From positions 9,300,001 to 9,364,000 of the forward strand of contig NZ_CP108394.1 of assembly GCF_041435215.1 (NCBI RefSeq): a DNA stretch of 64,000 bases. Direction: 5' to 3'. Under the pieces are notes generated by a model, which had not been told where the DNA came from, searched no databases, and saw nothing but the letters and a program-made list of their open reading frames with translations. Numbering within the stretch: the first letter of the stretch is position 1; each line of letters starts with the position of its first letter. Below, in pieces: positions 62,106-64,000 of the stretch. The DNA comes from Streptomyces sp. NBC_01314. GTDB taxonomy: Bacteria > Actinomycetota > Actinomycetes > Streptomycetales > Streptomycetaceae. Made by a program: the position numbers and the translations under genes.

Positions 62106-62648
62106 CTACGCGCCGTACTCATGCTGCGCTTCCCGATGCGCCGTGGCCAGCTCCGTGTAGTGCGTCCCGTTCAGCGTCACCATCTCCCGCTCCTCATCGG
62201 TGAGCGGTCGCTTCACCTTCGCCGGCACCCCCGCCACCAGCGACCCGGGCGGCACCCGCATCCCCTGCGGCACCAGAGCCTGCGCGGCCACCAGCGACCC
62301 CGCCCCGATCACCGCGCCGTTCAGCACCGTCGCACCCATCCCGATCAGACAGTCGTCCTCGACGGTCGCGCCGTGCACCACCGCGTTGTGCCCGATCGAG
62401 ACCCGCTCGCCGATCGAGACCGGGAACCCGGGGTCGACGTGCAGCGTGCAGTTGTCCTGGACGTTGGCGTCCGCGCCGATGACGATCGGCTCGAACTCGG
62501 CCCGCAGCACGGCCCCGTACCAGACGCTCGACCCGGGCCGCAGCGTCACGTCGCCGATCACCACCGACGTGGGGGAGACGAACGCGGCCTCCTCCACGTC
62601 CGGCTTGTTGCCGCCGAACTTCGTGATCAGGGCCCGCTGCCGGTTCAT
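62106..62648 (-). CDS. Gamma carbonic anhydrase family protein
   Basis: A 180-aa hexapeptide-repeat protein forming a left-handed beta helix: GDVTLRPGSSVWYGAVLRAE, NVQDNCTLHVDPGFP, GHNAVVHGATVEDDCLIGMG. The three metal-ligand histidines are in LHVD, GHN and VHG. Members are carbonic anhydrases or acyltransferase-like proteins. AGGAGG lies 6 bases before ATG 62648; the in-frame ATG at 62690 adds an unconserved His-rich stretch (SQGHHGHHQEAA). Confidence 0.92.
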   Translation of the reverse strand: MNRQRALITKFGGNKPDVEEAAFVSPTSVVIGDVTLRPGSSVWYGAVLRAEFEPIVIGADANVQDNCTLHVDPGFPVSIGERVSIGHNAVVHGATVEDDCLIGMGATVLNGAVIGAGSLVAAQALVPQGMRVPPGSLVAGVPAKVKRPLTDEEREMVTLNGTHYTELATAHREAQHEYGA

Positions 62649-62798
62649 CGCCGCCTCCTGGTGGTGACCGTGGTGGCCCTGGCTGGCCATGGTGATCGGT
62701 CCTCACCCGCACCGTAAGCCATGGGGCGGGCATCGCGTGGGGTGAAGATCACAGCCATACGACGTCTTGGGTGTGCGACCGGTGAGTACGGTGAGCGG

Positions 62799-63548
62799 GT
62801 GCCGAAGAGCAAGAACACGTTCTCGTCCTGGCGGGGCCCCCTCGTGCAGCGCGCCGTCCATGCGGGCTGGGCGTGGCTCCAGCGCACGGGGTCGGTGACG
62901 GCCGAGCGGCCCGGACGCTTCCGCTTCGGCGCGATGGGACCGAACACCAGACTGGCCTTCCCGCTCGGCACGGTCTTCGGCGAGCCGTGGATCCATCTGG
63001 GCTCCCACTGCATCATCGGCGAGCAGGTCACCCTGACCGCCGGGCTGATGCCCGACCTGGACCTCGGCGCGGAACCGATCCTGCGCATCGGTGACGGTGT
63101 CGTCCTGGGCCGGGGCAGCCATGTGATCGCCGACACCACCGTCACCATCGGCAGCGACTGCTACTTCGGGCCGTATGTCTACGTGACGTCCACGAACCAC
63201 TCCTACGACGACCCGCACGAGCCGATCGGCAAGCAGTGGCCGCGGATGGACCCGGTGTCGATCGGGTCGGGGTGCTGGATCGGTACGGGTGCGGTGATCC
63301 TTCCGGGGGCGCGGGTCGGGCGGAACGTGGTCGTCGCCGCCGGGGCGGTGGTGCGGGGGGTGGTGCCGGACCACTCGGTGGTGGCGGGGGCGCCCGCTCG
63401 GGTCGTGCGGCGCTGGGACCCGGTCGAGGGGTGGCAGCCGCCGATCCGGACGCCTGCCCCCGTGCCGATACCCGACGGGGTCACGCCGGAGCAGTTGCTG
63501 GCGCTGGCCGAGTGGGATGCGGAGGGGGCGACCGGGGAGTCCGCCTGA
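62799..63548 (+). CDS. Left-handed beta-helix acyltransferase
   Basis: A 249-aa protein with hexapeptide repeats from about residue 65 (IGDGVVLGRGSHVIADTTVT, GSGCWIGTGAVILPGARVGR) and the acetyltransferase NHSYDDP (His) region. The PARVVRRW C-terminal motif is common in sugar O-acetyltransferases (NodL/LacA-type). TACGGT lies 6 bases from GTG 62799, so the mRNA is probably leaderless. Substrate unknown; a wall sugar or small amine is likely. Confidence 0.85.
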   Translation: MPKSKNTFSSWRGPLVQRAVHAGWAWLQRTGSVTAERPGRFRFGAMGPNTRLAFPLGTVFGEPWIHLGSHCIIGEQVTLTAGLMPDLDLGAEPILRIGDGVVLGRGSHVIADTTVTIGSDCYFGPYVYVTSTNHSYDDPHEPIGKQWPRMDPVSIGSGCWIGTGAVILPGARVGRNVVVAAGAVVRGVVPDHSVVAGAPARVVRRWDPVEGWQPPIRTPAPVPIPDGVTPEQLLALAEWDAEGATGESA

Positions 63549-63667
63549 GGGGTCGAGGGGCTGGGGTGCGTCGGCGGATGCGCGTGGTGCGCGGCAGGTC
63601 GCGCCCGCCGGTGGAGCCGCACATCGCCGGCCCCGAGCCCCTGAACGGGCGCGACCCTCGCAGTACA

Positions 63668-63678
63668 GTTCGTTGAAC
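63668..63678 (+). promoter_or_regulatory. Inverted repeat upstream of the XRE gene
   Basis: GTTC-GTT-GAAC is a perfect dyad, and TTGAAC recurs 30 bases later. It may be an operator for the downstream regulator. Confidence 0.4.
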
Positions 63679-63738
63679 GCCGGGCCTCCTCTTGGGGCAC
63701 CGCATTGAACTCTGCCCCTTGAGAATATTGGACGGAAT

Positions 63739-64000
63739 GTGTCGGATCTCGATCTGCTGACCCAGTCCCTGGCGCGGAACGTCAAGCGCTGGCGCACCGA
63801 GCGGGGGTTCACCCTGGACGCTCTGGCCGCCCGTGCCGGAGTCAGTCGCGGGATGCTCATCCAGATCGAGCAGTCCCGCACCAACCCCAGCCTCGGCACC
63901 GTGGTCAAGATCGGTGACGCCCTCGGTGTCAGCATCACCACACTGCTCGACTACGAGCAGGGGCCCAAGGTCCGGATCGTCCCGGCCGAGCAGGTGGTCC
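63739..64000 (+). CDS. XRE-family regulator, 5' part (cut by window end)
   Basis: The first 87 codons are in the window. A helix-turn-helix domain of the XRE/Cro type is complete: LARNVKRWRTERGFTLDALA, AGVSRGMLIQIEQSRTNPSL, VVKIGDALGVSITTLLDYEQ. Relatives carry a cupin sensor domain after it. GTG 63739 is preceded by GGACGG; an overlapping ATG 63737 stops after seven codons. Its target and effector cannot be judged. Confidence 0.85.
   Translation, partial: MSDLDLLTQSLARNVKRWRTERGFTLDALAARAGVSRGMLIQIEQSRTNPSLGTVVKIGDALGVSITTLLDYEQGPKVRIVPAEQVV

Noticed and set aside
62703..63941. 412-codon minus-strand frame opposite the acyltransferase gene
   Set aside because: Shadow of the hexapeptide-repeat gene; no motif.

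Overview
The window is a high-GC, gene-dense actinobacterial chromosome segment, almost certainly Streptomyces: GTG starts and GTGA/ATGA overlaps are frequent, many mRNAs look leaderless, and several products belong to families I know mainly from Streptomyces (GarA with a zinc ribbon, EF-Tu3, DUF5999, Streptomyces-type GcvP with a tandem glycine riboswitch). From memory, gene order follows S. coelicolor from about SCO1389 down to SCO1321 (tuf3), with some differences. No mobile element, CRISPR array or tRNA gene was seen.

Bases 1-2370 hold the 3' part of a 23S rRNA gene, 5S rRNA and a strong terminator. Bases 2428-16885 form a conserved core block: a CDP-alcohol phosphatidyltransferase (cardiolipin-synthase type), a GDP-mannose-pyrophosphorylase-like/phosphomannomutase-like fusion whose mutase half looks dead, a DUF881-Sbp-DUF881 membrane operon, garA, ftsR (MerR), a bifunctional-nuclease-family protein, a second MerR regulator (ResR type), a frameshifted dinB, a PRC-barrel protein and glycine-riboswitch-controlled gcvP. 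Apart from the fusion, dinB and the PRC gene, this is the order of M. tuberculosis Rv1822-Rv1832 as I recall it.

Bases 16900-34200 are single genes and small operons: DUF5999, a GCS2-family ligase, a CPBP protease, PhzF, SDR, HAD, PadR, SRPBCC, a Clp-N protein, two EamA exporters, a MocR/PNPOx divergent pair sharing a 23-bp promoter region, LysR, a PPOX protein, an isochorismatase-fold protein without catalytic residues, a Rieske lipoprotein, and a leaderless HipA-like kinase/DUF3037 pair.

Bases 34300-50250 carry two SDR genes in tandem, an orphan oligopeptide-type binding protein, ung, a TPR-like protein, a small lipoprotein, a five-unit 41-bp tandem repeat, a DinB/DUF664 protein, an oxidoreductase, lnt, NTF2-like, DUF4291, an R61-like serine hydrolase, an expansin-like secreted protein, another SDR, a CPT-type kinase coupled to a 59-aa protein, and uppP.

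Bases 50450-64000 hold a three-gene sugar-type operon (oxidoreductase, DUF6807/PmoA, cupin) behind a LacI-type operator, HxlR, a VTT membrane protein, tuf3, a spermidine-synthase-like gene, an MFS exporter with a repetitive acidic tail, a Gln-rich membrane protein beside a decayed paralogue fragment, a leaderless thioesterase, DedA, a gamma carbonic anhydrase, a left-handed-beta-helix acyltransferase and the start of an XRE regulator. A dispersed intergenic hairpin repeat (four copies) and several local tandem repeats punctuate the right two thirds.
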